Positions 45,886 through 60,397 of a DNA stretch of 64,000 nucleotides are shown here, in pieces. The notes below the pieces were generated by a model. It worked only from the letters and a program-made list of their open reading frames with translations, did no database searches and had not been told where the DNA came from. Location of the stretch: contig JAHQXD010000002.1 in assembly GCA_019449655.1 (NCBI GenBank), positions 603,843-667,842 on the forward strand, in the 5' to 3' direction. A program made the position numbers and the translations under genes. Source of the stretch: Ferrigenium straubiae (GTDB lineage: Bacteria; Pseudomonadota; Gammaproteobacteria; Burkholderiales; Gallionellaceae). Numbering within the stretch: position 1 is the stretch's first letter; every line of letters begins with the position of its first letter.

Positions 45886-47280
45886 ATGCTAAAAAAATTG
45901 CTTGGTTTTATTGCGCTGGCTGCGGGGATTGCCTTGGGGGCATCGGCATACGCCAAGGAATTGCCGGATTTCACCGATCTGGTGGAAAAGCAGGGGCCGG
46001 CGGTGGTCAACATCAGCACCACGCAAATCATCCGCAACGCCCAGGGATTCCACAATATTCCCGAAGGCGATCCTTTCCATGAATTTTTCCGCCGCTTTGC
46101 CCCGCAGATGCCGCGTGAGCAGGAGTCGCAATCGCTGGGTTCGGGTTTCATCATCAGCGCAGATGGCTACATCATGACCAACGCGCACGTGGTGGACAGC
46201 GCCGAAAAGATCACCGTACGCCTCACCGACAAGCGCGAGTTCCGCGCCAAGGTCATCGGCGCGGACAAACGCACCGATGTGGCCCTGCTGAAGATTGAAG
46301 CGACCGGGCTGCCGAAAATTACCGTCGGCGATCCGAATAAACTGAGAGTGGGCGAATGGGTGGTTGCCATCGGCTCGCCGTTCGGCTTTGACAGCAGCGT
46401 GACGGCGGGCATTGTCAGCGCCAAAGGGCGCTCCCTGCCGCAGGATAATTTCGTGCCGTTCATCCAGACCGATGTGGCGATCAACCCCGGCAATTCCGGC
46501 GGGCCGCTGTTCAACATGAACGGCGAAGTGGTTGGCATCAATTCTCAGATATATACCCGTTCCGGCGGCTCGATGGGCTTGTCCTTCGCCATTCCGATCG
46601 ACGTGGCGACGCAGGTGACCGAACAATTACGCACCAGCGGCAAGGTGACGCGCGGGCGCATCGGGGTATCGATCCAGGAACTGACGCGCGAACTGGCCGA
46701 GTCGTTCGGCCTGAGCAAGCCGGCCGGTGCGCTGATCAGTAGCGTGGAAAAAAACGGTCCGGCGGACAAGGCGGGCATCGAAGCCAGCGACGTGATCCTC
46801 AAGTTCGACGGCAAGCCAGTGAACAGCTCCAGTGATTTGCCGCGCATGGTGGCCGCCACCAAACCCGGCAGCAAGGTGACGGTCGAGCTGTGGCGCAAGG
46901 GCGCGTCCAAACAGGTCACCGTGGAGGTCGCGGAAATGCCGGAAGACGGCAAGCTGGCGCGCGCCGCGAAGAAGCTCGCCGACGATGTAGCCGAGGCGAT
47001 CTCGCGCCTGGGCATTGCGGTCAGCGAACTGAGCAAGGAGCAACTGGATGAGTTGCAGATCAACGGCGGGCTGCTGGTGGAAGAGGTCAAGGGCTCGGCC
47101 GCGCGTGCCGCCGGGCTGCAGCACGGCGACGTGCTGCTGGCCATCGGCAACATCCCGATCCGCTCGCTGGGCCAGTTCAACGAGATACTCAAGCAGGTTC
47201 CCAAGGGGAAAAATGTCGCCTTGCTGGTGCGGCGCGACGATGCCGCCTCGTATGTGGCGATCCGCCTGGACGAGAAATAA
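45886..47280 (+). CDS. degP: periplasmic serine protease, DegP/MucD (Do) family
   Basis: Periplasmic protease and chaperone of the sigma-E regulon. The signal peptide MLKKLLGFIALAAGIALGASAYA precedes the trypsin-like domain with His in TNAHVVD near 100, Asp in TDVALLKI near 130 and Ser in GNSGGPL near 206. Two PDZ domains follow (GRIGVSIQELT; NGGLLVEEVKGSAARAAGL). 464 residues. AAGGA sits 8 bases before the ATG. Confidence 0.97.
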   Translation: MLKKLLGFIALAAGIALGASAYAKELPDFTDLVEKQGPAVVNISTTQIIRNAQGFHNIPEGDPFHEFFRRFAPQMPREQESQSLGSGFIISADGYIMTNAHVVDSAEKITVRLTDKREFRAKVIGADKRTDVALLKIEATGLPKITVGDPNKLRVGEWVVAIGSPFGFDSSVTAGIVSAKGRSLPQDNFVPFIQTDVAINPGNSGGPLFNMNGEVVGINSQIYTRSGGSMGLSFAIPIDVATQVTEQLRTSGKVTRGRIGVSIQELTRELAESFGLSKPAGALISSVEKNGPADKAGIEASDVILKFDGKPVNSSSDLPRMVAATKPGSKVTVELWRKGASKQVTVEVAEMPEDGKLARAAKKLADDVAEAISRLGIAVSELSKEQLDELQINGGLLVEEVKGSAARAAGLQHGDVLLAIGNIPIRSLGQFNEILKQVPKGKNVALLVRRDDAASYVAIRLDEK

Positions 47281-47362
47281 CACAACCCTGCGTACTCCGC
47301 CCGAATCGGCTAGAATTCGCGCTTTGCGAATCAGTCGGTTCAGGCGTTTTATTTAGGCACTC

Positions 47363-49153
47363 ATGCAGTTAATCCGCAATTTCTCCATCATCGCCCATAT
47401 CGACCACGGCAAGTCCACGCTGGCAGACCGCATCATTCAACTGTGCGGCGGGCTGTCCGACCGCGAAATGGAGGCGCAGGTGCTCGACTCCATGGATCTG
47501 GAGCGCGAGCGCGGCATCACCATCAAGGCGCAGACCGCCGCGCTGCAATACCGGGCGCACGACGGGCAGGTGTACAACCTCAATCTGATCGACACGCCGG
47601 GGCATGTGGATTTTTCCTACGAAGTATCGCGCTCGCTGTCCGCCTGCGAAGGCGCGCTGCTGGTGGTGGACGCCTCGCAGGGTGTGGAGGCGCAGACCGT
47701 GGCAAACTGCTACACCGCGCTGGATCTGGGCGTGGAAGTGGTGCCGGTGCTGAACAAGATCGACCTGCCGTCCGCCAACCCGGACAACGCCATCGAGGAA
47801 ATCGAGGAAGTGATCGGTATCGATGCACACGATGCGGTGCGTTGCTCGGCCAAGACCGGCGAAGGCGTGCGGGACGTGCTGGAAGCGTTGATTGCCAGGG
47901 TGCCTGCGCCGCAAGGCGATCCGGATGCGCCTCTGCAGGCGCTGATCATCGACTCATGGTTCGACAACTACGTCGGCGTGGTGATGCTGGTGCGGGTGGT
48001 GAACGGCACGCTCAGGCCCAAGGAAAAAATCCTGCTGATGGCCACTGGTGCGCAGCAACTGACCGAGCACATCGGCGTGTTTACGCCCAAGTCGCAGAAC
48101 CGCGAAACGCTCACGGCCGGGCAGGTGGGCTTCGTGATTGCCGGCATCAAGGAGCTGAAAGCGGCCAAGGTCGGCGATACCATCACCCATCAGGCCAGGC
48201 CTGCACAGCAGCCGCTGCCGGGCTTCAAGGAAATCCAGCCGCAGGTGTTTGCCGGATTGTTCCCGGTGGAATCGAACCAGTACGAAGCGCTACGCGACTC
48301 ACTGGAAAAGCTCAAGCTGAACGATGCCGCGTTGCGCTACGAGCCGGAGGTATCGCAGGCGCTGGGCTTCGGCTTCCGCTGCGGTTTCCTCGGCCTGCTG
48401 CATATGGAAATCGTGCAGGAGCGGCTGGAGCGCGAATTCGACATGGACCTGATCACCACGGCACCGACGGTGATCTACGAAGTGGTGTTGCGCGACGGCA
48501 CGGTGCTGATGGTGGACAACCCGTCCAAGATGCCCGACCCGTCTAAAATCGAGGAAATCCGTGAGCCGATTGTCACGGTCAACCTGTATATGCCGCAGGA
48601 ATACGTCGGTTCGGTGATTACGCTGTGCACCCAGAAACGCGGCGTGCAGATCAACATGAGCTATCACGGCAAGCAGGTGATGCTGGTGTATGAAATGCCG
48701 ATGGCGGAGATCGTGCTCGACTTCTTCGATAAGCTGAAATCGGTGTCGCGCGGTTATGCGTCGATGGATTACGAGTTCAAGGAATACCGCGCGGCGGACG
48801 TGGTCAAGGTGGACATGCTGATCAACGGCGACAAGGTGGATGCGCTAGCAGTGATCGTACACCGCGCCAACAGCCAGTACCGCGGACGCGAGGTGGCGGC
48901 CAAGATGCGCGAACTGATCCCGCGCCAGATGTATGATGTGGCGATCCAGGCGACCATCGGATCGAACATCATCGCGCGCGAAAACGTCAAGGCGCTGCGC
49001 AAGAACGTGCTGGCCAAATGCTACGGTGGTGACATTTCGCGCAAGAAGAAGCTGCTGGAAAAACAGAAGGCTGGCAAGAAGCGCATGAAACAGGTGGGTA
49101 GCGTGGAAATTCCGCAGGAGGCGTTCCTGGCGATTCTGCGTGTGGATGAATAG
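47363..49153 (+). CDS. lepA: elongation factor 4 (LepA)
   Basis: Ribosome-binding GTPase implicated in initiation and back-translocation. G1 [10 protein letters not shown]3 DTPGHVDF and G4 NKIDLP are intact. The unique C-terminal domain ([36 protein letters not shown]) is present. 596 residues. It is 8 bases upstream of lepB, as in most proteobacteria. A TAGAAT at 47311 may be its -10. Confidence 0.97.
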   Translation: MQLIRNFSIIAHIDHGKSTLADRIIQLCGGLSDREMEAQVLDSMDLERERGITIKAQTAALQYRAHDGQVYNLNLIDTPGHVDFSYEVSRSLSACEGALLVVDASQGVEAQTVANCYTALDLGVEVVPVLNKIDLPSANPDNAIEEIEEVIGIDAHDAVRCSAKTGEGVRDVLEALIARVPAPQGDPDAPLQALIIDSWFDNYVGVVMLVRVVNGTLRPKEKILLMATGAQQLTEHIGVFTPKSQNRETLTAGQVGFVIAGIKELKAAKVGDTITHQARPAQQPLPGFKEIQPQVFAGLFPVESNQYEALRDSLEKLKLNDAALRYEPEVSQALGFGFRCGFLGLLHMEIVQERLEREFDMDLITTAPTVIYEVVLRDGTVLMVDNPSKMPDPSKIEEIREPIVTVNLYMPQEYVGSVITLCTQKRGVQINMSYHGKQVMLVYEMPMAEIVLDFFDKLKSVSRGYASMDYEFKEYRAADVVKVDMLINGDKVDALAVIVHRANSQYRGREVAAKMRELIPRQMYDVAIQATIGSNIIARENVKALRKNVLAKCYGGDISRKKKLLEKQKAGKKRMKQVGSVEIPQEAFLAILRVDE

Positions 49154-49161
49154 GAAGAATA

Positions 49162-49965
49162 ATGGATTTCGCACTGGTTCTGTTTATATTGCTGCTGGTC
49201 ACCGGCGGGGTCTGGCTGCTGGATCGCTTTGTGCTGGCGGCAAAGCGCGGCAGCGAAGCCGCCGAACCCTGGTGGATTGAATACGCCAAGAGCTTCTTTC
49301 CGGTGATCCTGATCGTATTTTTCATCCGCTCCTTCCTCGTCGAGCCGTTCAAGATACCTTCCGGCTCGATGATACCGACCCTGCAGGTGGGTGACTTCAT
49401 TCTGGTGAACAAATTCACCTACGGCATCCGCCTGCCCATCGTCAACAAAAAACTGGTGCAGGTCAACGATCCGCAGCGCGGCGACGTGATGGTGTTCCAC
49501 TATCCGGAAAACCCCTCGCTGGATTACATCAAGCGCGTGGTGGCGCTCCCCGGTGATACGGTCGAGTATCGCAGCAAGCGGCTCTGGATCAACGGCGTCG
49601 AGCAAACACAGCGGCCGGACGGCGATTACAATTACGTTGAGACCGGCCTTAATTTTGTGCATACTGAAAAGCGCCTCGAAATGCTGGGCGGGCGCCAGCA
49701 TGCTGTGCTGGTGAACCCCGAGCTGCCGACGCTGCATCTGGGATCGGTAGCCGAGTTCAAGGGGCGCGAGAATTGCCGCTACGACAACGAGATGGTGCGC
49801 TGCAAGGTGCCGGATGGGCATTACTTCATGCTCGGCGATAATCGCGACAACAGCCGCGATAGTCGCTACTGGGGGTTCGTGCCGGACAATCAGATCGTCG
49901 GCAAGGCGTTTTTTATCTGGATGAATTTTTCCGATCTGAAGCGGATCGGCCTGTCAATCAACTGA
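49162..49965 (+). CDS. lepB: signal peptidase I
   Basis: Inner-membrane protease removing Sec and Tat signal peptides. Two N-terminal membrane segments (FALVLFILLLVTGGVWLL; FFPVILIVFFIRSFLVEPF). The catalytic Ser in PSGSMIPTL is near residue 70 and the catalytic Lys in DYIKRVVALPGD near 123; MLGDNRDNSRDSRYWG completes the family boxes. 267 residues. AGGAAG precedes the start. Confidence 0.97.
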   Translation: MDFALVLFILLLVTGGVWLLDRFVLAAKRGSEAAEPWWIEYAKSFFPVILIVFFIRSFLVEPFKIPSGSMIPTLQVGDFILVNKFTYGIRLPIVNKKLVQVNDPQRGDVMVFHYPENPSLDYIKRVVALPGDTVEYRSKRLWINGVEQTQRPDGDYNYVETGLNFVHTEKRLEMLGGRQHAVLVNPELPTLHLGSVAEFKGRENCRYDNEMVRCKVPDGHYFMLGDNRDNSRDSRYWGFVPDNQIVGKAFFIWMNFSDLKRIGLSIN

Positions 49966-49999
49966 GCCAAAGAGCAACAAGTCAAAGGGGGAGAGCGAC

Positions 50000-50371
50000 A
50001 TGAACAAGGCAATGCCGGCAAGACAACGTGGGTTGACCTTTTCCGGGTTTATTTTCGGGGCATTCATCCTGGTGCTGGCCAGCATCGGGGGGTTGAAGCT
50101 CATCCCGGCCTATATGGAGGAGGCAAAAATCAGCAACCTGTTTACCGTGATCGCCAATGACCCGGAAATGCAGAAGGCCAGCCCGCGCGACATCCGCATG
50201 TCCTTTGCAAAGCGCGCCTCGATCGACAACATCACAGTTATCACGCCGGAAGACATCGAAATCAACAGCAGCGGCAGCCGTATGGTGTTGAGCGCCAGCT
50301 ATGCCGTCAAGATACCGCTGGTCGCCAACGTCAGCCTGTACTTGGAATTCAGCCCGACTGGTGCCAAATAA
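50000..50371 (+). CDS. DUF4845 membrane protein
   Basis: A 123-residue protein with one N-terminal span (FSGFIFGAFILVLASIGGL) and a small periplasmic domain. The position between lepB and rnc is typical for DUF4845 proteins, whose function is unknown. The sequence before the span (ARQRGLTFSGF) superficially resembles a prepilin leader. GGGGGAGAG precedes the ATG. It overlaps rnc by 11 bases. Confidence 0.8.
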   Translation: MNKAMPARQRGLTFSGFIFGAFILVLASIGGLKLIPAYMEEAKISNLFTVIANDPEMQKASPRDIRMSFAKRASIDNITVITPEDIEINSSGSRMVLSASYAVKIPLVANVSLYLEFSPTGAK

Positions 50372-51044
50372 ACAAAGCAGCGCGCTATGCAGGCAACTGG
50401 GGCATGTCTTTGCACAGCCCCAGTTGCTGCAGCACGCCTTGACCCACCGCAGCTACGCACCGGAGCATAACGAACGCCTGGAATTCCTGGGCGACAGCGT
50501 GCTGGGCTGCGTCATTGCAAAATACCTGTATGACAACTACCCGCAGCTGAGCGAGGGCGAGCTGTCGCGGCTGCGCTCCAACTTGGTCAGGGAAGACACG
50601 CTGGCGGTACTTGCGCAGCAACTCGGTCTGGGCAGCCAATTGCGGCTGGGCGAAGGTGAGCGCAAGAGCGGCGGCTTTCGCCGCCCTTCCATCCTGGCGG
50701 ATGCGATGGAGGCGCTGTTCGGCGCGGTGTTGCTTGACGGCGGTTATACCGCCGCCGAAAAAGCCGTGCTGGGCCTGTATGTGCCTTATCTCGCGAAAGT
50801 CGATGTGCAGACGCTGGGCAAGGACGCCAAGACCCTGCTGCAGGAATACCTGCAAGGAAAACGCATTGCTTTGCCAACCTACACCATCCTTGCCACCGGC
50901 GGCCAGGCGCACGAGCAATCCTTCGAGGTGGAGTGTGCCATCCCTTCGCTGAAAATCGCCACGCGCGGCGCAGGTGGCAGCCGCCGCAGCGCCGAACAAC
51001 AGGCGGCGCAGGCCGCCTACCAACAGATAACCAAGACAACATGA
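50361..51044 (+). CDS. rnc: ribonuclease III
   Basis: Double-strand RNase for rRNA and regulatory RNA processing. Signature [13 protein letters not shown] near residue 38; second-metal Asp/Glu in [17 protein letters not shown]-terminal dsRNA-binding domain ([17 protein letters not shown] ... [15 protein letters not shown]). GTG 50361 gives 227 residues, close to E. coli (226). It overlaps the upstream and downstream genes. Confidence 0.96.
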   Translation: MPNKQSSALCRQLGHVFAQPQLLQHALTHRSYAPEHNERLEFLGDSVLGCVIAKYLYDNYPQLSEGELSRLRSNLVREDTLAVLAQQLGLGSQLRLGEGERKSGGFRRPSILADAMEALFGAVLLDGGYTAAEKAVLGLYVPYLAKVDVQTLGKDAKTLLQEYLQGKRIALPTYTILATGGQAHEQSFEVECAIPSLKIATRGAGGSRRSAEQQAAQAAYQQITKTT

Positions 51045-51970
51045 CCGAACAAGACTCTGCGGGCACCCACGCTACGGATAGCACGCCCGAACCATTCCGC
51101 AGCGGCTTCATCGCCATCGTCGGCCGGCCCAATGTGGGCAAGTCCACGCTGCTCAATCACCTGATCGGGCAGAAGATCAGCATCACCTCGCGCAAGGCAC
51201 AGACCACGCGCCACCGCATCCACGGCATCCTCACCGACGAGCATGCGCAATTCGTGTTCGTCGACACGCCGGGGTTCCAGACCAAGCACCTGAACGCGCT
51301 GAACCGCGGCATGAACCGCGTTGTCACCAGCAGCCTGCGCGACGTGCAGGTGGTAGTGTTCGTGCTGGAAGCGCTGCGCTACGACGAGCGCGACCGCGAG
51401 GTGCTCAAGCTGCTGCCGGACAACCGCCCCGTCGTGCTGGTCATCAACAAGATCGACGAGGTGGAGGACAAGGGACAATTGTTCTCGTTCGCCGAGCGCG
51501 TCGCGCAGGATTTCAAGTTCGCCGACATCGTGCCGGTCAGCGCGAAGCAGGGAGCGAAGCTGGACGAACTGCGCGAGGCCTTGCGCCGCCACCTGCCGCC
51601 GGGCGAACTGATCTACGACGCGGACGACGTCACCGACCGCAGCGAGCGCTTTCTCGCGGCGGAGCTGCTGCGCGAAAAAGTGTTCCGCTTCACCGGCGAG
51701 GAGCTCCCGTACTCGACCAGCGTGGTGATCGAGCAATTCAAGCTCGAAGGCAAGCTGCGCCGCATCCATGCCGCAATTCTTGTGGACAAGGAGGCGCACA
51801 AGGCGATGCTGATCGGCAAGAAGGGCGAGAAGCTCAAGGAGATCGCCACGCAGGCGCGCCTCGACATGGAAAAGCTGTTCGACGGCAAGGTGTACCTCGA
51901 GGTGTTCGTCAAGCTGCGCAGCGGCTGGGCAGACGACACGCGCGTGCTGCGCTCACTGGGCTACGAATGA
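51041..51970 (+). CDS. era: ribosome assembly GTPase Era
   Basis: Binds 16S rRNA during 30S maturation. G1 GRPNVGKST near residue 28, G3 DTPGFQ, G4 NKIDEV, and the C-terminal KH domain ([23 protein letters not shown]). 309 residues with a slightly long N terminus. Coupled by ATGA to rnc and recO. Confidence 0.97.
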   Translation: MTEQDSAGTHATDSTPEPFRSGFIAIVGRPNVGKSTLLNHLIGQKISITSRKAQTTRHRIHGILTDEHAQFVFVDTPGFQTKHLNALNRGMNRVVTSSLRDVQVVVFVLEALRYDERDREVLKLLPDNRPVVLVINKIDEVEDKGQLFSFAERVAQDFKFADIVPVSAKQGAKLDELREALRRHLPPGELIYDADDVTDRSERFLAAELLREKVFRFTGEELPYSTSVVIEQFKLEGKLRRIHAAILVDKEAHKAMLIGKKGEKLKEIATQARLDMEKLFDGKVYLEVFVKLRSGWADDTRVLRSLGYE

Positions 51971-52695
51971 CCGCAGCCAGCCGGAACAGGCAGCAGGATG
52001 AGCCGGCCTTCGTGCTGCACAGCTACCCGTTTCGCGAGACCAGCCTGATTCTCGACGTGTTCAGCCGCAGCCACGGGCGTTTACCCATCATGGCACGCGG
52101 CGCGCGGCGGCCCAAGTCCAGCCTGCGTGGCGTGCTGATGAACTTCCAGCCGCTGCTGCTCTCATGGTTCGGCAAGGGCGAGGTGCGCACCCTGCACGGC
52201 GCGGAATGGCAGGGCGGCCAGCCCTACCTGCAGGGCACGGCACTGATGTGCGGCTTCTATCTCAACGAGCTGCTGCTCAACCTGCTGGCGCGCGACGACC
52301 CACACGAGCAACTGTTCGACTACTATCGCGCGACGCTGTACCGTCTCGCGCACGAAAGCGACCATGCCGCGACGCTGCGCTGTTTCGAGAAGCACCTGCT
52401 GCAGGAACTCGGCTATGCGTTGCAACTGACCCATGAAGCGCGCACCGGCGAACCGATAGTCCCGGAAGTCTGCTATCGTTATATTGTTGAGCGCGGCCCG
52501 GTGCCGGACGAAGGCGAGTCCGAGGCGGGCCTGCCGATCGCGGGCAAGACGCTGCTCGATATCGCGGTCGACGATTACGTCGATGCGGTTACGGTACAGC
52601 AGAGCAAGCAACTGATGCGCATGCTGCTGAACCACTATCTCGGCGGCAAGGCATTGCATACGCGCGAACTCATCAAGGACCTACAGAAACTATGA
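51967..52695 (+). CDS. recO: DNA repair protein RecO
   Basis: Recombination mediator partnering RecR. The N-terminal OB fold ([35 protein letters not shown]) and helical C-terminal region are present; 242 residues. The typical Cys zinc site is not evident. ATGA overlaps on both sides. Confidence 0.95.
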   Translation: MTAASRNRQQDEPAFVLHSYPFRETSLILDVFSRSHGRLPIMARGARRPKSSLRGVLMNFQPLLLSWFGKGEVRTLHGAEWQGGQPYLQGTALMCGFYLNELLLNLLARDDPHEQLFDYYRATLYRLAHESDHAATLRCFEKHLLQELGYALQLTHEARTGEPIVPEVCYRYIVERGPVPDEGESEAGLPIAGKTLLDIAVDDYVDAVTVQQSKQLMRMLLNHYLGGKALHTRELIKDLQKL

Positions 52696-53408
52696 AACTT
52701 GGACTGAACATCGACCATGTCGCCACCCTGCGCCAGGCGCGCGGGTCGCGCTATCCCAACGTGGTACGTGCCGCGCTGATCTGCGAGGAAGCCGGCGCCG
52801 ACGCGATCACGCTGCACCTGCGCGAAGATCGCCGCCATATCCAGGATGCAGACGTGGAAATTCTGCGCAGCATGCTGCAAACGCGCATGAACCTCGAGTG
52901 CGCGGTCACCGAAGAGATGATCGCGAATGCGCTGCGCATCAAGCCGCACGATCTGTGTCTGGTCCCGGAGCGCCGCGAGGAACTGACCACCGAAGGCGGG
53001 CTGGACGTGGTGCGCTACTTCGACGCGGTTAAGGCGGCCTGCGAGCGCTGCGCCGCGGCTGGCATCCGCGTGTCGCTGTTCATCGATCCCGACGGAAAGC
53101 AGATCGACGCCGCGCGGCGCATCGGTGCGCCGGTGGTCGAGCTGCACACCGGCCAGTACGCCGAGGCTGACAGCGTGCCGGAGCGCGAACATGAGCTGGA
53201 GCGCATCCGCGCCGCGGTAGCGCACGCCCATGCACAGGGCCTGCAGGTGAACGCCGGGCACGGCCTGCACTACCACAACGTGCAGCCTATCGTCGCGATC
53301 CCCCATATCGCCGAGCTCAACATCGGCCACGCGATCGTCTCCGAAGCGCTGTTTATCGGGCTGGATGCGGCGGTGCGCAAGATGAAGGCGCTGCTCGCTC
53401 AAGCATGA
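52692..53408 (+). CDS. pdxJ: pyridoxine 5'-phosphate synthase
   Basis: Final ring-closing step of deoxyxylulose-dependent vitamin B6 synthesis. [16 protein letters not shown] at the N terminus, [14 protein letters not shown], and [12 protein letters not shown] are conserved. 238 residues. Usual partner of acpS, which it overlaps by 4 bases. Confidence 0.97.
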   Translation: MKLGLNIDHVATLRQARGSRYPNVVRAALICEEAGADAITLHLREDRRHIQDADVEILRSMLQTRMNLECAVTEEMIANALRIKPHDLCLVPERREELTTEGGLDVVRYFDAVKAACERCAAAGIRVSLFIDPDGKQIDAARRIGAPVVELHTGQYAEADSVPEREHELERIRAAVAHAHAQGLQVNAGHGLHYHNVQPIVAIPHIAELNIGHAIVSEALFIGLDAAVRKMKALLAQA

Positions 53409-53785
53409 TATTTGGCATCGGCACCGACATCGTCGAAATTTCCCGCATCGAGGCGATCTGGGCGCGCTACGGCGAGCGCTTCGCAGGGCGCATTTTGAGC
53501 GAGAGCGAACTGGCGGAGCTGCGCGGGCAGGCCGCTCCCGCGAGATTCCTCGCCAAGCGCTTCGCCGCCAAGGAGGCGTTTGCCAAGGCGGCTGGCAGCG
53601 GCATGCGCCCTCCCGTGAGCTTTCATCGTATCGGCGTCACGCACGACGGCCTCGGTAAGCCGGTGTTGCAGTTCGACGAGACCTTGCGCGCTTATCTGGC
53701 CCAGTTGGGTGTCAACAGGCACCATGTTTCGATCAGCGACGAGAGGGGGATGGTGGTGACGTTTGTGGTGCTGGAGAGCGTGTAG
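53405..53785 (+). CDS. acpS: holo-[acyl-carrier-protein] synthase
   Basis: Transfers 4'-phosphopantetheine from CoA to acyl carrier protein. [12 protein letters not shown] with the metal-binding Asp, and [15 protein letters not shown] with the catalytic Glu, are intact. 126 residues. Confidence 0.97.
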   Translation: MIFGIGTDIVEISRIEAIWARYGERFAGRILSESELAELRGQAAPARFLAKRFAAKEAFAKAAGSGMRPPVSFHRIGVTHDGLGKPVLQFDETLRAYLAQLGVNRHHVSISDERGMVVTFVVLESV

Positions 53786-53787
53786 CC

Positions 53788-53819
53788 GGTCGGGTTACGG
53801 CCTGCGGCCTGACCCGACC
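53788..53819. repeat. palindromic repeat after acpS
   Basis: GGTCGGGT (53788) pairs with ACCCGACC (53812), and the interior GGCC-TGC-GGCC also folds. There is no T-run, so terminator activity is doubtful. It sits at the junction with the inserted lipoprotein gene. Confidence 0.65.
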
Positions 53820-53861
53820 TGCAACTACGCCTTATAGGGTTGCGCCGCGAGCCTTACGCAG

Positions 53862-54404
53862 TTAAGGATGGCCTAAAATTTCTTTTTGCTGAGCTAAATA
53901 CACTTCATTGCTGATTAGGCCAGAATCATGGAGTTTTTTAGCTTCCTTAAGTTTTTCTTCTTTTGTTTGAATGGTTGCTGCCGCAGTCTTGGAAGATGAA
54001 TCTTGTCGAGATTCGTTGCTGGAAATTGCAGGCGATTCTTTTTCCATTACGATAGTAATATCTGCAGGGTAGGCGTACATAGCGCCAGTTATCATGTCAG
54101 TAATGCCAAAATCAAGCATCACTCCTGTAACGCCGGCTGTTGTTGCGCCGCTAACTATCCTAGTCGTTTTTTGTGGGTAACCTGGGGCCGAGCACTGGAC
54201 TATTATGTCGTCCTTGTCTTTGTGAACCAAGATGGTATTTGAACTCGAACTTACGGAGCCTAACTCACCATCACCCGTCCGGCTCAAAATGCATTTTGCT
54301 TCTTTGGGCTCAAGCTTAAAAGATAAGGTCTGCGAGGTACCTTGGGTTACAGATGCACAGCCTGTCAGGCCAATAATAAAAACGGGCAAAAGAATAATAC
54401 GCAT
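53862..54404 (-). CDS. lipoprotein with C-terminal SHOCT-like domain
   Basis: A 180-residue lipoprotein: the signal peptide ends IGLTGCAS with the lipidated Cys at about 16. The body is a small Ser/Thr-rich domain, then a hydrophobic Gly-rich stretch (GATTAGVTGVMLDFGI). The end (KLKEAKKLHDSGLISNEVY) is SHOCT-like. It is AT-richer than its neighbours and antisense between acpS and nagZ, which are usually adjacent. GAGAGGAA precedes the start. Function unknown. Confidence 0.75.
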   Translation of the reverse strand: MRIILLPVFIIGLTGCASVTQGTSQTLSFKLEPKEAKCILSRTGDGELGSVSSSSNTILVHKDKDDIIVQCSAPGYPQKTTRIVSGATTAGVTGVMLDFGITDMITGAMYAYPADITIVMEKESPAISSNESRQDSSSKTAAATIQTKEEKLKEAKKLHDSGLISNEVYLAQQKEILGHP

Positions 54405-54575
54405 GCAAATTTCCTCTCCAATTGGAATGAATGTGAATAAATAGGGATCATCCTTTTCCCTCCTGACTACGATTGCAGTGTCCTACCATATCTAGCAATA
54501 AACAATATGCCGAGCGGCATATACACTTTTCTCTGGAGTTATGGTAAGTGGCGCTGCTTTCTAGTGAATCCCCCG

Positions 54576-54581
54576 TATAAT
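54576..54581 (+). promoter_or_regulatory. nagZ -10 box TATAAT
   Basis: A perfect TATAAT 35 bases before nagZ. The -35 area is weak. It would give nagZ its own promoter now that the lipoprotein gene separates it from acpS. Confidence 0.5.
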
Positions 54582-54616
54582 CCGCCACATTTTGAATTGA
54601 CCGAGTGGGAGCAGAT

Positions 54617-55666
54617 ATGGGCTTAGGGCCGGTGATGCTGGATGTGGCGGGCAAGGCGCTGGCGGCGGAGGACGAGGCGCGGCTCAGGCATCCGCTGGTC
54701 GGCGGGGTGATCCTGTTTGCGCGCAACTACGAGTCGCCGGGGCAGTTGGCCGAGCTGACCGCGGCGATCCACGCGCTGCGCACGCCGCCGCTGCTGATTG
54801 CGGTCGATCACGAGGGCGGGCGGGTGCAGCGCTTCCGCGAGGGTTTCACGAAGATTCCCGCGATGCGCGAGCTTGGCAAAATCTGGGATGCGCATCCGCA
54901 GCGCGCGCGGCACCTCGCGCAGCAGGCGGGCTATGTGCTCGCGGCGGAGTTGCGCGCGTGCGGCGTGGACTTCAGCTTCACGCCGGTGCTGGACGTGGAT
55001 TACGGGCAGAGCAGCGTGATCGGCGATCGCGCCTTCCACAGCGACCCGCAGGCGATTGCCGAGCTGGCGCACAGCCTGCTGCTTGGCCTCAAGCACGGCG
55101 GCATGCACACGGTCGGCAAGCATTTCCCCGGCCACGGTTACGTGCAGGCCGACTCGCATCTGGAGATTCCGGTGGACGAGCGCGAGTTCGTCGATATCGA
55201 GATGTGCGACTTGGTGCCGTTCCGGCGCATGGTGGATTACGGCCTGAGCGCGGTGATGCCCGCGCATGTCATCTATCCCAGGGTGGACAGCCGTCCGGCG
55301 GGGTTTTCGCCGATCTGGCTCAAGCATGTGCTGCGCGGCCTGCTCGGTTTCGAGGGTGTCATCTTCAGTGACGACCTCTCCATGGAGGGCGCGACGGTCG
55401 CGGGCGGCATCGTGCAGCGCGCCGAGGCCGCGCTGAACGCGGGTTGCGACATGGTGCTGGTATGCAACAAGCCGGAATCGGCGGACGAGCTGCTGCAGGG
55501 GCTGCGCTGGGAGATGTCCGCCGTCAGCCGTGCGCGCCTCGCGCAGATGCGCGGCCGCGCGCATCCCGAATCGCTGGCGCAGCTGCACGAGCAGCATGCC
55601 TTCCTCAAGGCGCTCGACGAGGTCGCAGCCATCGGCATAGGCAACGCGGAACTGCCGCTGGCGTGA
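54617..55666 (+). CDS. nagZ: beta-N-acetylhexosaminidase NagZ
   Basis: Glycoside hydrolase family 3 enzyme of peptidoglycan recycling, cleaving GlcNAc-anhydroMurNAc. The conserved [14 protein letters not shown] is near residue 168 and contains the catalytic His loop. [11 protein letters not shown] near 64 and the nucleophile segment [12 protein letters not shown] near 250 are present. ATG 54617 has GGGAG upstream. 349 residues. No signal peptide, as expected for the cytoplasmic enzyme. Confidence 0.96.
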   Translation: MGLGPVMLDVAGKALAAEDEARLRHPLVGGVILFARNYESPGQLAELTAAIHALRTPPLLIAVDHEGGRVQRFREGFTKIPAMRELGKIWDAHPQRARHLAQQAGYVLAAELRACGVDFSFTPVLDVDYGQSSVIGDRAFHSDPQAIAELAHSLLLGLKHGGMHTVGKHFPGHGYVQADSHLEIPVDEREFVDIEMCDLVPFRRMVDYGLSAVMPAHVIYPRVDSRPAGFSPIWLKHVLRGLLGFEGVIFSDDLSMEGATVAGGIVQRAEAALNAGCDMVLVCNKPESADELLQGLRWEMSAVSRARLAQMRGRAHPESLAQLHEQHAFLKALDEVAAIGIGNAELPLA

Positions 55667-55716
55667 TGCCGCCCCGCTTGAGATAATTCCCCGCATGACT
55701 TTCTGGTGGATAGAGC

Positions 55717-59697
<3,981 letters not shown>

Positions 59698-59701
<4 letters not shown>

Positions 59702-60246
59702 CCATCCCGGCTCAGCGCGCCCGCGACATCCTGCAACAGGCCGAATTGCTGTATCCGGCTGAGCAGGTGCAGGCGGCGCTGCACCGGGTTGCGCGGCAGA
59801 TCAATGCCGCGCTGGCGGAGACGCATCCGCTGGTGCTGTCGGTGATGGGCGGTGCGGTGGTGTTTACCGGGCAGCTGCTGCCGCTGCTCGATTTTCCGCT
59901 GGATTTCGATTACGTGCATGCGTCGCGCTACGGCGATGCGACGCAGGGCGGAAAAATATGCTGGAAAGTCGAGCCGTGCGAGAGGGTGCGCGGCCGCACG
60001 GTGCTGGTGCTGGACGACATTCTCGATGAAGGCCATACTCTGGATGCGCTGCGCCGGCGCGTGATGGAGCTGGGCGTGGGCAAGTTCTACAGCGCGGTGC
60101 TCGCCGACAAGCGGCATGGCAGGGACAAGCCGATCCATGCCGATTTTGTGGGGATAGAGGTGCCGGACAGTTTCGTGTTCGGCTACGGCATGGATATCGA
60201 AGGGGCATGGCGCAACCTGCCCGCCATTTATGCAGTGAAGGAGTAA
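59698..60246 (+). CDS. hpt: hypoxanthine-guanine phosphoribosyltransferase
   Basis: Salvages hypoxanthine and guanine to IMP and GMP. The PRPP loop [13 protein letters not shown] is near residue 102; [16 protein letters not shown] and [10 protein letters not shown] fit the family. 182 residues. It lies just upstream of an MTA/MTI phosphorylase gene that would release the base it salvages. Confidence 0.93.
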
Positions 60247-60250
60247 GAGA

Positions 60251-60397
60251 ATGAAAACCTCAAAAAATCGTAGCGAGCGGTTCGAGAGCAAGGCGCGCGG
60301 CGCGCAGCGACAGAGACATACCGAGTGGGTAGGCGACGAGCGAGCACCGTGCAACGCCGCTATCAAATCGCGCAGTAGATTTTTGGAGGTTTTCTAA
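60251..60397 (+). CDS. possible 48-residue basic peptide within a palindromic element
   Basis: A complete frame from ATG 60251, with AAGGAG seven bases upstream, to TAA 60395-60397. The stop shares its last A with the mtnP ATG. The peptide starts MKTSKNRSERF and ends SRFLEVF, and is rich in Arg, Ser and Glu. It is coextensive with an element bounded by 17-base inverted repeats, so it may be translated only as a coupling leader. No family is recognised. Confidence 0.4.
   Translation: MKTSKNRSERFESKARGAQRQRHTEWVGDERAPCNAAIKSRSRFLEVF
60253..60394. repeat. element with 17-bp terminal inverted repeats between hpt and mtnP
   Basis: GAAAACCTCAAAAAATC (60253-60269) and GATTTTTGGAGGTTTTC (60378-60394) are reverse complements with one mismatch. 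They enclose about 108 bases that are GC-rich. The right end contains GGAGG, the apparent ribosome-binding site of mtnP. No target duplication is obvious. Confidence 0.8.

Noticed and set aside
50000..50371. DUF4845 protein as a prepilin
   Set aside because: The leader-like ARQRGLTFSGF lacks the Glu5 pattern, and its lepB-rnc position is the usual one for DUF4845.
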